DNA of 64,000 nt from Palaemon carinicauda (GCF_036898095.1 NC_090767.1:25070570-25134569); one strand, 5' to 3'. Counted from the stretch's first letter, positions 1 to 10,433 are shown. Translations and numbers: made by a program. Notes: generated by a model not told the origin, from the sequence alone.

Positions 1-199
1 GAATTCTGTGATAACCTGTGGTTAAATTCTCTGGGAATATCTTAGTAGTCTTATACCCAAGGAAGCTACCAAAAAGGAACCTTCCATCAGGACGCCATGG
101 CTTGAGCCCAAAAAACAATGTTAGCAAAAGAGTAAGGTTTCCCACAAGGCTTTGTATAAAGTGTTTCAACTCTTTGGGATTAACAAGTTTATAGAGAAA
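1..199. other. Anonymous DNA, no feature recognised
   Basis: AT-rich sequence with no long ORF and no recognisable domain. It abuts the RTE-like relic that starts near 200. Confidence 0.4.
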
Positions 200-395
200 T
201 CAACATCAACATCTCTTCCTACGCCCATTGACGCAAAGGGCCTCGGTTAGATTTCGCCAGTCGTCTCTATCTTGAGCTTTTAATTCCATACTTCTCCACT
301 CATCATCTCCCACTTCACGCTTCATAGTCCTCAGCTATATAGGCCTGGGTCTTCCAACTCTTCTAGTGCCTTTTGGAGCCAAGTTAATATTTAGC
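200..395 (-). mobile_element. RTE-like non-LTR retrotransposon, 3'-end relic
   Basis: The reverse complement aligns by eye with the plus-strand relic at 42259-42430. Both encode the C-terminal end of an endonuclease-reverse transcriptase, contain the block GGCACTAGAAGAGTTGGAAG, and end in a GAY-type trinucleotide tail after a conserved GCGTCAAT.GGCGTAGGA stretch. Only the last ~190 bp survive, as expected for a 5'-truncated insertion. No intact ORF remains. Assignment to an RTE-like family rests on the larger copy and is tentative. Confidence 0.6.
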
Positions 396-860
396 CCAGT
401 TAATTATTAAAATACAATTTATCAAAAAGGGCTCCTGTATTAATGAATTTTCTCTTACATTTTTATCCTGATACAGGTTTTAATTTTGAAATATATATTC
501 TTTTTCTGAAGCTCTTGAATTGTCAAAAATTTCCATTCAAATGGAAAATGCAAATCGATATTCTTTTGTGAGTAAAATTCTCCAAAATAAGATATTCCAA
601 TTGTTATTTTCATATCTGCATTGAGTAAAAATGGCTTTAAAACGTCACCATTTTTGGTCTTGGAAATATTCCGAGAAGCTTTTGTTGTTGCCTGCAAATT
701 TGCACAAGAAGAAGAAGAAGAAGAAGAAGAAGAGAGAATCTCCAATGTTTACATCCGAGACAAAATGTGTCTAGATCCAGCACCGTTCTCCGAGAGGAAG
801 AAAGAGAAAATGTGGAGACATCCTGAACAAAGGGATAGTTGAAGAGACTGGGTGGCAACG
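396..860. other. Anonymous AT-rich DNA
   Basis: The short ORFs here are low-complexity or shared between strands, and nothing resembles a known domain. An AAG trinucleotide tract lies at 706-733. Confidence 0.4.
706..733. repeat. (AAG)n microsatellite
   Basis: About nine consecutive AAG units, read directly. They create glutamate or serine/leucine runs in spurious ORFs on both strands. Confidence 0.9.
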
Positions 861-942
861 CCGTGTTAAAGAATTAGAGAGAATATGCCGTGTTAAAGAA
901 TAAGAGAGAATATGCCGTGTTAAAGAATTAGAGAGAATATGC
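861..942. repeat. 27-bp tandem repeat, three copies
   Basis: The block beginning CCGTGTTAAAGAATTAGAGA recurs at 861, 888 and 915, so the period is 27 bp. One internal base differs between copies (GAATTAG versus GAATAAG). It lies just outside the large palindrome at 975-1431. Confidence 0.85.
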
Positions 943-974
943 AGACACACCCTTCGAGTCTCACAGGGGAAGGT

Positions 975-1431
975 GGCACAGTGTAAAATCCGGACGTCGG
1001 ATGCCGTCCGGGAGAATAGAAAATCGCTTGTATCACCGGGAAAGACTCGAAAATACACCTCTTTTTTGTGACTGGTAATGTTCACTGATACTTTCTGTTA
1101 TTTTCTGAATAAATGTTCGAAAAATATTGGTCTATTTTCATGTTATTGAGAATAATCTCAATCGGACGTCAACATTACACTAACTGGGTAAAATAGCGGG
1201 CAGTTAGATAGTGTAATGTTGACGTCCGATTGAGATTATTCTCAATAACATGAAAATAAACCAATATTTTTCGAACATTTATTCAGAAAATAACAGAAAG
1301 TATCAGTGAACATTACCAGTCACAAAAAAAGAGGTGTATTTTCGCGTCTTTCCCGGTGATACAAGCGATTTTCTATTCTCCTGGACGGCATCCGACGTCC
1401 GACGTCCGACGTCCGGGTTTTACACTGTGCC
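975..1431. mobile_element. Large palindrome: foldback or MITE-like element
   Basis: The left arm (about 975-1183) and right arm (about 1208-1431) are near-perfect reverse complements, some 205-220 bp each, around a spacer of about 25 bp. The termini are GGCACAGTGTA at 975 and TACACTGTGCC ending at 1431. The right arm carries extra copies of a GACGTCC heptamer. There is no coding capacity. The flanks, GGGAAGGT to the left and GGGAAAGGT to the right, could be an imperfect target duplication. A foldback transposon or MITE is the most natural reading; the family is not recognised. Confidence 0.75.
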
Positions 1432-2170
1432 GGGAAAGGTTGATGTATGAAACGGTTCCGGTAAACATTTTTTTTGACGCCAAAAGAAAAGATGATGAAT
1501 CGCTTACATAATAAATGCACCTGTCAAGGGGAGAGAGAGAGATATGAAAGTATTAGGAAACTAAATCATCCATTACATTAGCTACACATGGAACTAGCCA
1601 ACAGTTCCTCTCACCCAACTACTGATAATATAATTTTTGTTGATTCTTCGCAAAAAGGAAGAAAAAAAAACATGAAAAAATACTGTTCCTTTTGTTCTCC
1701 TTGATAATATCAGGCCAGAGACCAATTTAACTATCAAAACCTTGTTAAAATGATGCGAGACTTCGACTTTACGGAATAATTTATGCTGAATCTGATCCTG
1801 TTTTGCAATGTCCTTCAATGTTGCTTTATTTTACGCCTCTTCCATTGCAACACTTCCAACACAGAGAAACTGATCAGAGGAATGAGATCTTTACTTGTGG
1901 TGTCTCCAGTGAGAGTCACAATTGAACCTCAGGTGGGAAGTCTGTGTCTTAGGACAAACATTGATTGACAATATTATGAAATCATAACATAACATAAGAA
2001 CATAATAACACAAGGATAACACAAGTTATGCTCTACCGGCACTGAATGGCCTCCCTGCCCCAGGGCAGAACCCTCATTGTCAGGGTTCCTTCATTCGATC
2101 ATAGAAAGAGTGACATGGTTTCCTCTAAAGAATCTTCCTCTCTCAGATTCTCAAACGATCCTTTTCAGCA
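1432..2170. other. Anonymous DNA
   Basis: Apart from a short GA run near 1528-1543 there are only short ORFs without recognisable domains and no clear repeat. Confidence 0.4.
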
Positions 2171-2179
2171 AGCCACTCG

Positions 2180-2430
2180 CTCTCCCTTTTCGTACCTCTC
2201 ACAGGACAATGTCCAGGGCACCTCTCCACCCATGCTAGGACCAGGAGGGCGCAGGGAATGGCTGCTGATGACTCAGCACATAGAGACATACCTATAGGCT
2301 CCCCCAAACCTCCCATCGCTATCTCAGATGGAAAGTGAAATTATAATCACTGCTGGAAGCTATAGGGACTAAGCAGGTGTTGAACTCCTGACCCACATAT
2401 TGCAAGTCATAGAGGTTTCAAGAAAGTAGG
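2180..2430. repeat. Dispersed SINE-like repeat, copy 1
   Basis: It shares an ordered set of blocks with 21270-21400: a TAGGACCAGG element, a GG.AATGGCTG.TGATGACTC element and a CCCAAACC element, at similar spacing. This copy continues further, with a possible degenerate tRNA-like B-box (TGTTGAACTCCTGAC) near 2378. It is non-coding. A tRNA-derived SINE is inferred rather than shown. Confidence 0.5.
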
Positions 2431-2521
2431 CAACCACAGACTTGAAAAGTGATTCCTTTGGTCAAAATGAAGAGAAATATAATTGGTTTGTTCCTCTGAT
2501 TGTGTAGAGAAAGTCTACTCA

Positions 2522-2524
<3 letters not shown>

Positions 2525-2601
<77 letters not shown>
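2525..2601. repeat. (GA)n microsatellite
   Basis: An essentially uninterrupted GA dinucleotide run of about 75 bp. ORFs across it (RERE or LSLS proteins) are artefacts. Confidence 0.95.
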
Positions 2602-2603
<2 letters not shown>

Positions 2604-2854
2604 AAGGAAAGTAATGAGTTTTCTATCTCTCCACAAACACAAGTCTCTTCCCAATTCAATTCCAGAAACAACAGATTCTCTCATAAAAAGGAAATGAAGA
2701 CTTTGATTACCATCAAACCCAGGTATTTGTGACGCCAGATTAAATACTGTTCAATCATGTACCCTGAGAGAACTTCCTTCTCTATCCAAGAGTTTCGTAA
2801 TTAATAGTACATTAATCTCTTCATCATTATTTGTTAATTTGCTGTTGGGAGAAT

Positions 2855-2859
<5 letters not shown>

Positions 2860-2929
<70 letters not shown>
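2860..2929. repeat. (GA)n microsatellite
   Basis: A second pure GA run of about 70 bp, 260 bp after the first and close to the start of the GTAC satellite. Confidence 0.95.
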
Positions 2930-2931
<2 letters not shown>

Positions 2932-2985
2932 AAATCCAAGTTATAATTCGGAAGATTAATTCAACTGTACTGATAAAATATAGTA

Positions 2986-3428
2986 TTGGTAGGGGTACTG
3001 GTATCAGTACCAGGACTAGTACTTGTACTGGTACTGGTAATAGTACTCGTACTGGTACTAGTAATAGTACTGGTACTAGTAATAGTACTTGTACTAGTAA
3101 TAGTACTTGAACAAGTTATAGTACTTGTACTAGTAATAGTACTTGTACTAGTAATAGTACTTGAACAAGTTATAGTACTTGTACTAGTAATAGTACTTGT
3201 TCTAGTAATAGTACTTGAACAAGTAATAGTACTTGTACTAGTAATAGTACTTGTAATAGTACTTGTACTAGTAATAGTACTTGAACTAGTAGTAGTACTT
3301 GTACTAGTAGTAGTACTTGTACTAGTAATAGTACTTGAACAAGTAATAGTACTTGTACTAGTAATAGTACTTGTACTAGTAGTAGTACTTGTACTAGTAA
3401 TAGTACTTGAACAAGTAATAGTACTTGT
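2986..3428. repeat. GTAC-rich satellite, left block
   Basis: A degenerate array built on an 18-bp unit, ACTTGTACTAGTAATAGT and variants such as ACTTGAACAAGTAATAGT. It stops abruptly where the Bel/Pao LTR begins (TGTTGTG at 3429) and resumes after the other LTR at 11497. The array was therefore a single block before the insertion. The Val/Leu or Ser/Thr-repeat ORFs over it are not genes. Confidence 0.9.
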
Positions 3429-4238
3429 TGTTGTGATTTTCACCAGTTTATTAAATCTGCCCGATGTACTGGGCGGATCGCAAGGCCTTGAAGAGGCAAG
3501 ATTCCCAAAACTTTCCAGGAGTTAACTAAAATACGGCGATAAAATTTACAATTTTATTACAAAAATAAACTCTGATAAAGACAAACAACATTCTTGAGCA
3601 TTCACAAGACTTACTGAAAAACAAGACTGACCCTAGGTAATGTAGCATGTGCTCTTCAAGCACAAAGTCCACACCGGACTCATTAACAAACTGAAAATAG
3701 TGCCAATTCGAATTCAATACACAACGAATCACACACCAAATATCCCTATTCTTATTTAACTCAGGATTCAGATCCCCAATCACAAGGATCTCTACTCTAA
3801 ACTGCGATATAAAAAACTAAACGTCTTGCACACAAACTTCTACTACAACCAACCTGGTACACAAGGTAGAGAGGAGAGATAACAATTAGAAGGGACTTAC
3901 TTTGGTTGGGGACGTTGGATCAAAGAGGACGAGCTAGCCTTGCAACCTCCGACGTCACCTTTTTGGCGCAATTTGTCATGAACCTAAATTTCTAGATTGG
4001 ATTTTTTTATCATGTTACAATAGAATGACGTTATTTTTCCTAATCTTAAATTACCAGCAATTGATTTTATTAGTCTCAGTGCCTTCCTACCAGGCGGTTT
4101 CCCTTTTTGGCTCTAAACGTTCACGTCTGGAACTACATTCATTCGCCCGCGAGTTTTCTCCTCTCCCTCCAATTTGACGTAGTCGTAGGTGGAGTCAAAT
4201 GGCGGGAATTTCGATTGATCGGGTCGAAATTCCCGACA
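3429..4238 (-). repeat. Bel/Pao 3' LTR
   Basis: About 810 bp with TG...CA termini (TGTTGTG at 3429, CCGACA ending at 4238), matching 10706-11496. I end it at 4238, because this gives a canonical CA next to a purine-rich tract, although similarity to the other LTR stops at 4219. The terminal 30 bp (4204-4234) are themselves an inverted repeat, GGGAATTTCGA...TCGAAATTCCC. Confidence 0.85.
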
Positions 4239-4251
4239 TCCTCCACGCCCC
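4239..4251 (-). other. Bel/Pao polypurine tract
   Basis: The minus strand reads GGGGCGTGGAGGA directly before the TG of the 3' LTR. This is the expected position and composition for the plus-strand primer of reverse transcription. Confidence 0.6.
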
Positions 4252-4549
4252 AAAATAAGGAGCGATGAAACGTCGGTCAATTGGATGGAGCTAGACTCGG
4301 GGTGAGGGGAGTGGCTTACTCCGAGACTCTGTTAGGCTCGCTGCGTAGCGCTCCGCAACGACTCGAACAGAGTACGCACAATATACAACAGCAATGTTAC
4401 CCCGGGGTAATAAACACAATCAATAATATACAGTCATACAACAGATCAAATTAGGCAATGGGCCTAGCAATTCTAAAGCACTCGTGTAATACACATAAGG
4501 AACAGCAGAAATAAGTGATAATGTACACACATTTTACGGAATTCAAATG

Positions 4550-4830
4550 GCAAGCAATTAGGCAATGGGCCTAAAACAAACAGAAAATGGCAATGGCAAT
4601 GCATAAAATTCAAGCTCTAAGGCAATTAGGCAATTGGGCCTAAGACAATTCAAGAAATGGCAGAAATGCAAACATAATAATTCAAGTGCAAAGACAATTA
4701 GGCAATGGGCCTAAGACAATTCAAGAAATGGCAGAAATGCAAACATAATAATTCAAGTGCAAAGACAATTAGGCAATGGGCCTAAGACAATTCAAGAAAT
4801 GGCAGAAATACATACATGACAATTCAAATT
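4550..4830. repeat. 71-bp tandem repeats in the Bel/Pao 3' untranslated region
   Basis: Blocks containing GGCAATGGGCCTAAGACAAT recur at about 4629, 4701 and 4772 with a 71-72 bp period, with a looser copy upstream near 4560. They lie between the pol stop and the polypurine tract, so they are internal to the element. No coding role is seen. Confidence 0.85.
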
Positions 4831-5084
4831 CAGTCTGTCTCAACTCACAATAATCGAGACTTCTATAGCGCTGCTACATGCAGGCTGTTACTTAATGGAG
4901 TACAAGAGGGAGGGGTTGGTTCTGTGCAACGCTCGGTCTGTACGCACGAGAGACCATTCCGTCCCCGTTCTCCACCCCTAAGCACTTCCAACCTCCGCAG
5001 ATTCACGCACACCTCACAAACTCCACCCTCCCTACCTTCCAGATAGGACACGCCCCCTTTTCACTTACAGTTTACAGCTACTTT

Positions 5085-8000
5085 TTATATATCGTCACTT
5101 TTCAGCAGACAGTCCATTAGTTCTCGCTGTTTCGCGGCAGCCCTTCTCAATGGGCGTGCAGAACGTCCTTGTGCGTTCGTCTGCTCTGTTTCATTTTCAT
5201 TTTCACTTCTTTCACTAACTGCATAGTTCTCACCTTCCTCGTCGTTGTCGTCCGTTCCTGTGGCTGGTTGTTGAGTTGTCGTAGCTGTTGCCATACCCTG
5301 GTCGTTCCCAGACGTCTCCGCTATCCCTGGCATTCCGGCTGTCGAACTGTACGCACCCTGTTCTCCGTCATCGCCGTCGTCTCCTTCATGGTCATCCTCA
5401 GAGGGGGCTATTTCTAGGGGAACCAGGTGGCTGACAGCTCGCAGCGATTCGACACCCTCAAACAACACTTTCGCCGATCGTACGACTCCGTCGTCGTCAG
5501 GATACGTCTCCACGACACGTCCCAGAGGCCAAGTCGCTCTCTTCTTATTGTCCTGCTTAACTAGCACGATGTCTCCGGGGTGCAGCTTGGAGGGTTCCCC
5601 GGGCCGACAGTCGTGCCGGGCTCTCAAGGCACTCAAGTATTCCCTTCTCCAGCGTTCCCTAAAAGCTTTGAGTGAATCTGTCAATCTTACGTAACGATCA
5701 CGTAGCTTCCGAGAGGTGAAGGTTGCGTTGAGATGGTCGTCCGGTAAGATTGGGGCCATGAGGTGGACTTGGTGTCCTCTTATCAAATGGGAGGGGGTGA
5801 GGACTTCATCCTCGCGCTCGTCACCGCTGTACATAAGCGGTCGATTATTCACCACTGCTTCTGCTTCTTTCACGAGGGTTAGCACGTGGGCGTCCGGCAG
5901 GTACTTCTTTCCGAGGGCTATCTGGAGGGTCCGTTTCGTTACTCCTATCAAACGCTCGAAGAACCCACCTTTCCAAGGTGCACGGGGCGTCTGAAACCGC
6001 CACTTTATGCCAGTTTTCCTCAGGAACTGCTGGACTTCATCCTCTTCATAAAGTCCCTGCAGGAGGTGGCTGGCAGCCTTGAAGGTTTGATGGTTATCGG
6101 ACATGATGAGCTGTGGGGCACCGTGGGTGGCGCTAAACCGTCTAAGTGCCAACACGAATTCTTCTGCTTCCAAAGAGGGACAGAAGTCAAGGTACACGGC
6201 TCTGCTGGCCATGCAAGTTACGATAAGTATATACCCGGGCCGTGTCTCCGTGTGAATTGCTGCTGTGTGGTCCACTCCGACCGCCGTGAACGGTTTTGTG
6301 AGGGTGATCCTTTCCTTTGGCAGGGGGGGTGGTGGTGGCTGTCTCGTTAGAGGCTGGAAGGCTAGCTTGCATTCAGGGCATTGCCGCACGGTTCGCTTCG
6401 CAATGGAACGTAGACCCGCCACCCAACATTTCTGTCGAAAGATACCTATTAGAGTATTCACCCCACAATGCAAATGTAACTGATGTAAATAATTTAGATA
6501 CATCCTAACCAAATGCCCTTTGGCTGGCAAGAGAATTAAATGATCAGTTTCTCCTACATGGGACACTCGTCCCCTGGTGCAGATGAGATTATCTACCAAA
6601 ACTAAATTCAATTGTCTAGCAAAATTAGCAACTTCACGAGGGGGTCTGACTCCGCCCTCTAAGTAGGCATAAACAGTGGGCAAATAATGTTTTTGCTCTA
6701 ATTTTACAACAATACTGAACGGATGCCGTTCTATCTTAGCAAACTTCAAAACTAGTCTGGCTACTCGTAACAAGAATTGGAACCCTACTTCCCTTTTCAG
6801 GACGTCCCAAATCTCGCCTGGGGGGGGGGGGGTAGGACACATCTCCTCCCTCAACTCCTGCACCGCCGCTACTACGTGAGTTTGATGTAGTAGATCTTCC
6901 TCCTCGCAAGGAACAGGCTTTCCCGTGGTCCTGAGGAATTCTGGACCGTTCCTCCACAGGGGGTTAGCTTGCAATTGTTGAGCCGTTGCACCTCGGGATA
7001 GGATATCGGCAGGGTTCTGCTGACTAGGGACATGGTTCAGACTGAAACTACAAACCTGCTGAATAAAATTAATTTCTGCCACTCTGTTAGAAACAAACAC
7101 ATTTTTATTAGACCTGGCATCGGGCAATGCTACCCATGCCAACGTTACCTTACTGTCGGTCCACATTACTATTTCCCGTGGCTCGATCAGATCCTTGAGC
7201 GTTCTTGCTAGTCTGCTGCCTAACAACAAGGCCAGCAACTCTAGCTTAGGGATCGTCAGCTTGCTCATCCCTTTCGGAGTGATCCGGGTTTTACTCGTTA
7301 CCAGACTTACCCGATTGCATTCGTCCCTAGTATATGCTACTGCTCCATATGCCTTACTGCTGGCATCAGTGAACACATGAAGTTGTAAGCCTCTTTTTCC
7401 TATTGATCTTTGAAAGGTGATGTCGCTCACCGCTTTCAAATCATTCAACAATTCACTTGCCTCTTTAGCCCTCTCTTTTCCTAAAACATCATCCCAACCT
7501 ACATTATCCTCCCATAGTTGTTGAAGGAAAAGCTTTCCCCTTACAAATAATGGGCTTATCAAACCTATCGGATCATATATAGAGACTAATAGGGAAAGTA
7601 CCCTACGCTTCGTGGGCACCCATCCCTCCCCCAACTCACAGATCCTTTTGCTTTCTTTCACACACAATCTGTCCACGTCCCGGGCCCATCGCAGCCCGAG
7701 CACGTTCACACTCACAGGCTCACTCCACTGTTTCTCGCTATCGAAGGCCAAGTGATTGCTGGCCCACCCTTCTAAGGGCATACCCGCCCCTTTTAAGATG
7801 TTATGTACAGACTCATGCTCTCGCCTCATATGTTCTATATCTTCAAACGTGGCCAGATAATTATCGACATAAAAGGATTTTACTAAATCTGGGCGCCCTT
7901 CCTCTTTAAAATGACAATTTAATATTTGTTGTAGCAAAAATGGACTAGCTGTGATGCCGAACACCACGACTCTAAAGGCGAAGGTAAGCGCTCGACCAGC

Positions 8001-8630
8001 TGCCTTGCGCCACAGAAATCGTGTGTATTTGGCATCACGAGGATCTAACAAAACACGATGGAATGCTTTACTTATGTCGGCTAACATGGCATATCGATTC
8101 AACCTAAACCTTATAATTAAACTATATGCTACTTCTACCAAATTGGGCCCAGGTAAAAGACATTCATTCAAGGACTTGCAACCTTGTGACTTGGCAGAGG
8201 CATTGAACACGATTCTAAGGGGGGTGGTACGGCTGTCTTTCTTAACACCAAAGTGTGGCATGTAATAACCTTCCACTACGGGATTTTTCACTTCTGATAT
8301 AAAACCTGCTTCGAGATACTTATCTATCACTCCCTGATATTGTTCAAGATATTCCCTATCCTTTCTGAATTTTGTCTGCAACGACTCCAACTGCGCCACA
8401 GCGTTACGATAATTTGTTTCTGGCCTAGCATCCGACCCGAATGGTAGGCTAACCTGATATCCCTCAGGTTTTCTTACAACGCTTTGCGATACCTTTCGCA
8501 CGGCCTCGGCCTCGCGAACAGTGTATTGCTCAGATGGGGCGATACCAACGCGGTCTAATCGCCACCACTCATCTACATCATACAGATATGGCTCATCCGT
8601 GATTCTGCACACTCTCAACGTTCTTACTTG
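5085..8630 (-). CDS. pol: Bel/Pao pol: RT, RNase H, integrase
   Basis: This polyprotein copies the element's RNA to DNA and integrates it. Positions below are counted from the TTG codon at 8618. RT palm motif A is LADISKAFH (Asp ~181) and the active-site box is YVDN (~250-253), a variant of YVDD. RNase H follows with HVFTDAS (~418), the E of KLELL (~460) and MWTDSK (~488). The integrase has an H2C2 zinc finger (HLHCG...CPEC) and a DDE core (GVDHTA, MSDNHQ, FFERLIG). A DUF5641-like domain (LHPGDIVLVKQ) comes next, then an acidic tail of about 110 residues. There is no ATG at the N-terminus: the frame opens directly after the gag TAA at 8631-8633 and is continuous with gag, so translation probably depends on gag. 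Confidence 0.93.
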   Translation of the reverse strand, partial: QVRTLRVCRITDEPYLYDVDEWWRLDRVGIAPSEQYTVREAEAVRKVSQSVVRKPEGYQVSLPFGSDARPETNYRNAVAQLESLQTKFRKDREYLEQYQGVIDKYLEAGFISEVKNPVVEGYYMPHFGVKKDSRTTPLRIVFNASAKSQGCKSLNECLLPGPNLVEVAYSLIIRFRLNRYAMLADISKAFHRVLLDPRDAKYTRFLWRKAAGRALTFAFRVVVFGITASPFLLQQILNCHFKEEGRPDLVKSFYVDNYLATFEDIEHMRREHESVHNILKGAGMPLEGWASNHLAFDSEKQWSEPVSVNVLGLRWARDVDRLCVKESKRICELGEGWVPTKRRVLSLLVSIYDPIGLISPLFVRGKLFLQQLWEDNVGWDDVLGKERAKEASELLNDLKAVSDITFQRSIGKRGLQLHVFTDASSKAYGAVAYTRDECNRVSLVTSKTRITPKGMSKLTIPKLELLALLLGSRLARTLKDLIEPREIVMWTDSKVTLAWVALPDARSNKNVFVSNRVAEINFIQQVCSFSLNHVPSQQNPADILSRGATAQQLQANPLWRNGPEFLRTTGKPVPCEEEDLLHQTHVVAAVQELREEMCPTPPPPGEIWDVLKREVGFQFLLRVARLVLKFAKIERHPFSIVVKLEQKHYLPTVYAYLEGGVRPPREVANFARQLNLVLVDNLICTRGRVSHVGETDHLILLPAKGHLVRMYLNYLHQLHLHCGVNTLIGIFRQKCWVAGLRSIAKRTVRQCPECKLAFQPLTRQPPPPPLPKERITLTKPFTAVGVDHTAAIHTETRPGYILIVTCMASRAVYLDFCPSLEAEEFVLALRRFSATHGAPQLIMSDNHQTFKAASHLLQGLYEEDEVQQFLRKTGIKWRFQTPRAPWKGGFFERLIGVTKRTLQIALGKKYLPDAHVLTLVKEAEAVVNNRPLMYSGDEREDEVLTPSHLIRGHQVHLMAPILPDDHLNATFTSRKLRDRYVRLTDSLKAFRERWRREYLSALRARHDCRPGEPSKLHPGDIVLVKQDNKKRATWPLGRVVETYPDDDGVVRSAKVLFEGVESLRAVSHLVPLEIAPSEDDHEGDDGDDGEQGAYSSTAGMPGIAETSGNDQGMATATTTQQPATGTDDNDEEGENYAVSERSENENETEQTNAQGRSARPLRRAAAKQRELMDCLLKSDDI

Positions 8631-10433
8631 TTAGACCTTTTCCCCTTGGAACAGCCACTGTGGCACCTTCCCGTACGGGGACATACCATTATGCGTTAAG
8701 AAAAGATTTATCCCATCTACTTTTTCTACACCTATGACAAAATAGCTAAAATAATCAGCCCCAACTAATATGTGAACGTTCTTCATGGTATCTGATTGGT
8801 TTGCTGGATCAGCTAACGTGACTCCCTTGGTCAACAGATGCTGTCTGACTTTTACATAACCCACGTTATGTATCGGGACGTCCACGTGTTCGTGTGCCAC
8901 CAACTTCATACGCACGATTCTTTTCCCCATTTCAACCCTGCAACTTACTACATCGTATTGTCCGCTTATTTCCTCGGAACCAAACGGAGCTATATTCAAG
9001 GATACTCTTCCTACCACCGGTAGGCCTAATTGACGGGCAATTTTTGCAGAGATGAAGCTCCTCTGGCTTCCTGAGTCGAGAAATAGGCGGACTCGCTTAC
9101 TACCTTGCCTTTGTTGAATACCTGCCATGGCTATTGGCAAGATAGTGCATGGGAGGTCCACATCAGACCTCTGCGCGATCTTTGCGCTTGTGCATGGTTT
9201 AGATTCTACTTTAACTTTGGATGGACGGGGGGCAGATTGGTTCTGCGCAGGCGTCGCATTTACTACGGGGCGGGACGTTGTTGATTGACTATTATTAGGA
9301 CTAGGGATTGATTGCGGTCTACCCGCATCGCAAATTGCAGTGTGGTGGTTAGCATTACAGTTTCTACAGGAATTTGAAACGGGACATTTATCGCTACGAT
9401 GGCCTGATTTCGTGCAATTAAAACAAAGACCCCTTTTTAGTAAAATGCGACGTCTAGCAGCTGCGTCAGTCACTTGGCGACATCCGTGAGGCGGATGCCG
9501 TTCGCTACAAAATGGGCAGGAATTATGGTGGATGGGATGGGTTTTCGGTCTTACACTACTGTCTGGTCTTTTGTCACTCTCAAGACTGTCGCCTTTCTGC
9601 AACGCATCGTCTTCTAACATTCTTACAATAAAATCTATTGCCTCAAAAAACTCGTCCAACGTATAGTCGCATTTCCTCAAATGCTCTACCACTTTGCGGT
9701 ATAGTTTTCCCTCCGAAAGTTTTTGATTAATGAGGCTCATGACCATGCCCTGGCCTAAGTCATTGGTACTAAGTCTTTTGATTTGTTCAATAATGATGGT
9801 CAACTCAAAACGGAACCTTTTGAGTTCTACTGGGTTTAGTGACGGCACAAAGATGTTTGCTAACTTACGGTGCAGAATCACGAGTGTCTGGTGCACGTTG
9901 CCATACTGCTTATCTAATAGGTCTAATGCTACACTATAGTTCGCGGCGGTTGCACTTAGAGATTTGATGATCCTAAGCGGCTCTTTGCCCAACGTCCCCA
10001 ATAAATATGTGAATTTAGACACTTCGTCTAAATCAGCTCTTCGATCCACGTGGATCGTGAATAGTTCACGGTACGATGCGTACTCTTGCACTTCCCCTTC
10101 AAACGTGGGGAGAGGCAGCGGCTTCAACCTGGGGAGGGTAACATTCCCCGTTGAAGGGCCTTTCACTTTATCTATTCTATTGTACAATAGAGTGGAAGCG
10201 CGTGTCGCTTCACCTAACATATGCCTAATTCGGGCTTCGAAACTAGTTTCTAGCTTAACGCGCTGGCTCTTGTATAGCTCTTTAAGCTGTCGGACCTCTG
10301 CCTGCAACTCCGTTACCAAATTCTGGTAAACGGACTCGGAGTAAGTCTCTATCAGCGCCCTTTGCGTTTCGCTCAGTAAATCCTCCAGTAGGCCCATCGA
10401 CGCCTCGATATGCACGATCGTGGACACAGCCAT
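8631..10433 (-). CDS. gag: Bel/Pao gag-protease, 600 aa
   Basis: Nucleocapsid/capsid precursor fused to an aspartic protease. The ATG at 10433 follows the GA-rich leader. A helical, probably coiled-coil N-terminus (~10-90) precedes a DUF1759-type gag region (~100-250: LPLPTFEGE, FTYLLGTL, LDLLDKQYG). Three Cys/His zinc modules follow: CPFC...HGC (~306), the CCHC knuckle CFNCTKSGHRSDKC (~337) and CRNC...HTAIC (~356). The protease has LFLDSGSQRSF with the catalytic Asp at ~453. It ends in TAA, and the pol frame continues in register with only that stop between them. Bel/Pao elements commonly encode one long polyprotein, so the single stop is notable. Confidence 0.93.
   Translation of the reverse strand: MAVSTIVHIEASMGLLEDLLSETQRALIETYSESVYQNLVTELQAEVRQLKELYKSQRVKLETSFEARIRHMLGEATRASTLLYNRIDKVKGPSTGNVTLPRLKPLPLPTFEGEVQEYASYRELFTIHVDRRADLDEVSKFTYLLGTLGKEPLRIIKSLSATAANYSVALDLLDKQYGNVHQTLVILHRKLANIFVPSLNPVELKRFRFELTIIIEQIKRLSTNDLGQGMVMSLINQKLSEGKLYRKVVEHLRKCDYTLDEFFEAIDFIVRMLEDDALQKGDSLESDKRPDSSVRPKTHPIHHNSCPFCSERHPPHGCRQVTDAAARRRILLKRGLCFNCTKSGHRSDKCPVSNSCRNCNANHHTAICDAGRPQSIPSPNNSQSTTSRPVVNATPAQNQSAPRPSKVKVESKPCTSAKIAQRSDVDLPCTILPIAMAGIQQRQGSKRVRLFLDSGSQRSFISAKIARQLGLPVVGRVSLNIAPFGSEEISGQYDVVSCRVEMGKRIVRMKLVAHEHVDVPIHNVGYVKVRQHLLTKGVTLADPANQSDTMKNVHILVGADYFSYFVIGVEKVDGINLFLTHNGMSPYGKVPQWLFQGEKV

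Noticed and set aside
3423..3428. ACTTGT at both outer flanks as a Bel/Pao target duplication
   Set aside because: ACTTGT occurs in nearly every satellite unit, so a match is expected by chance, and the 5' LTR edge is damaged.
2961..3525. Ser/Thr-repeat and Val/Leu-repeat ORFs
   Set aside because: Satellite translation on both strands.
3526..3783. 85-aa ORF present identically in both Bel/Pao LTRs (also 10803-11060)
   Set aside because: Duplicated simply because LTRs are identical. No recognisable domain, and it lies in the transcriptional control region.
5169..8265. Plus-strand ORFs of 61-154 aa over the Bel/Pao pol gene
   Set aside because: Antisense shadows of a well-supported pol ORF.
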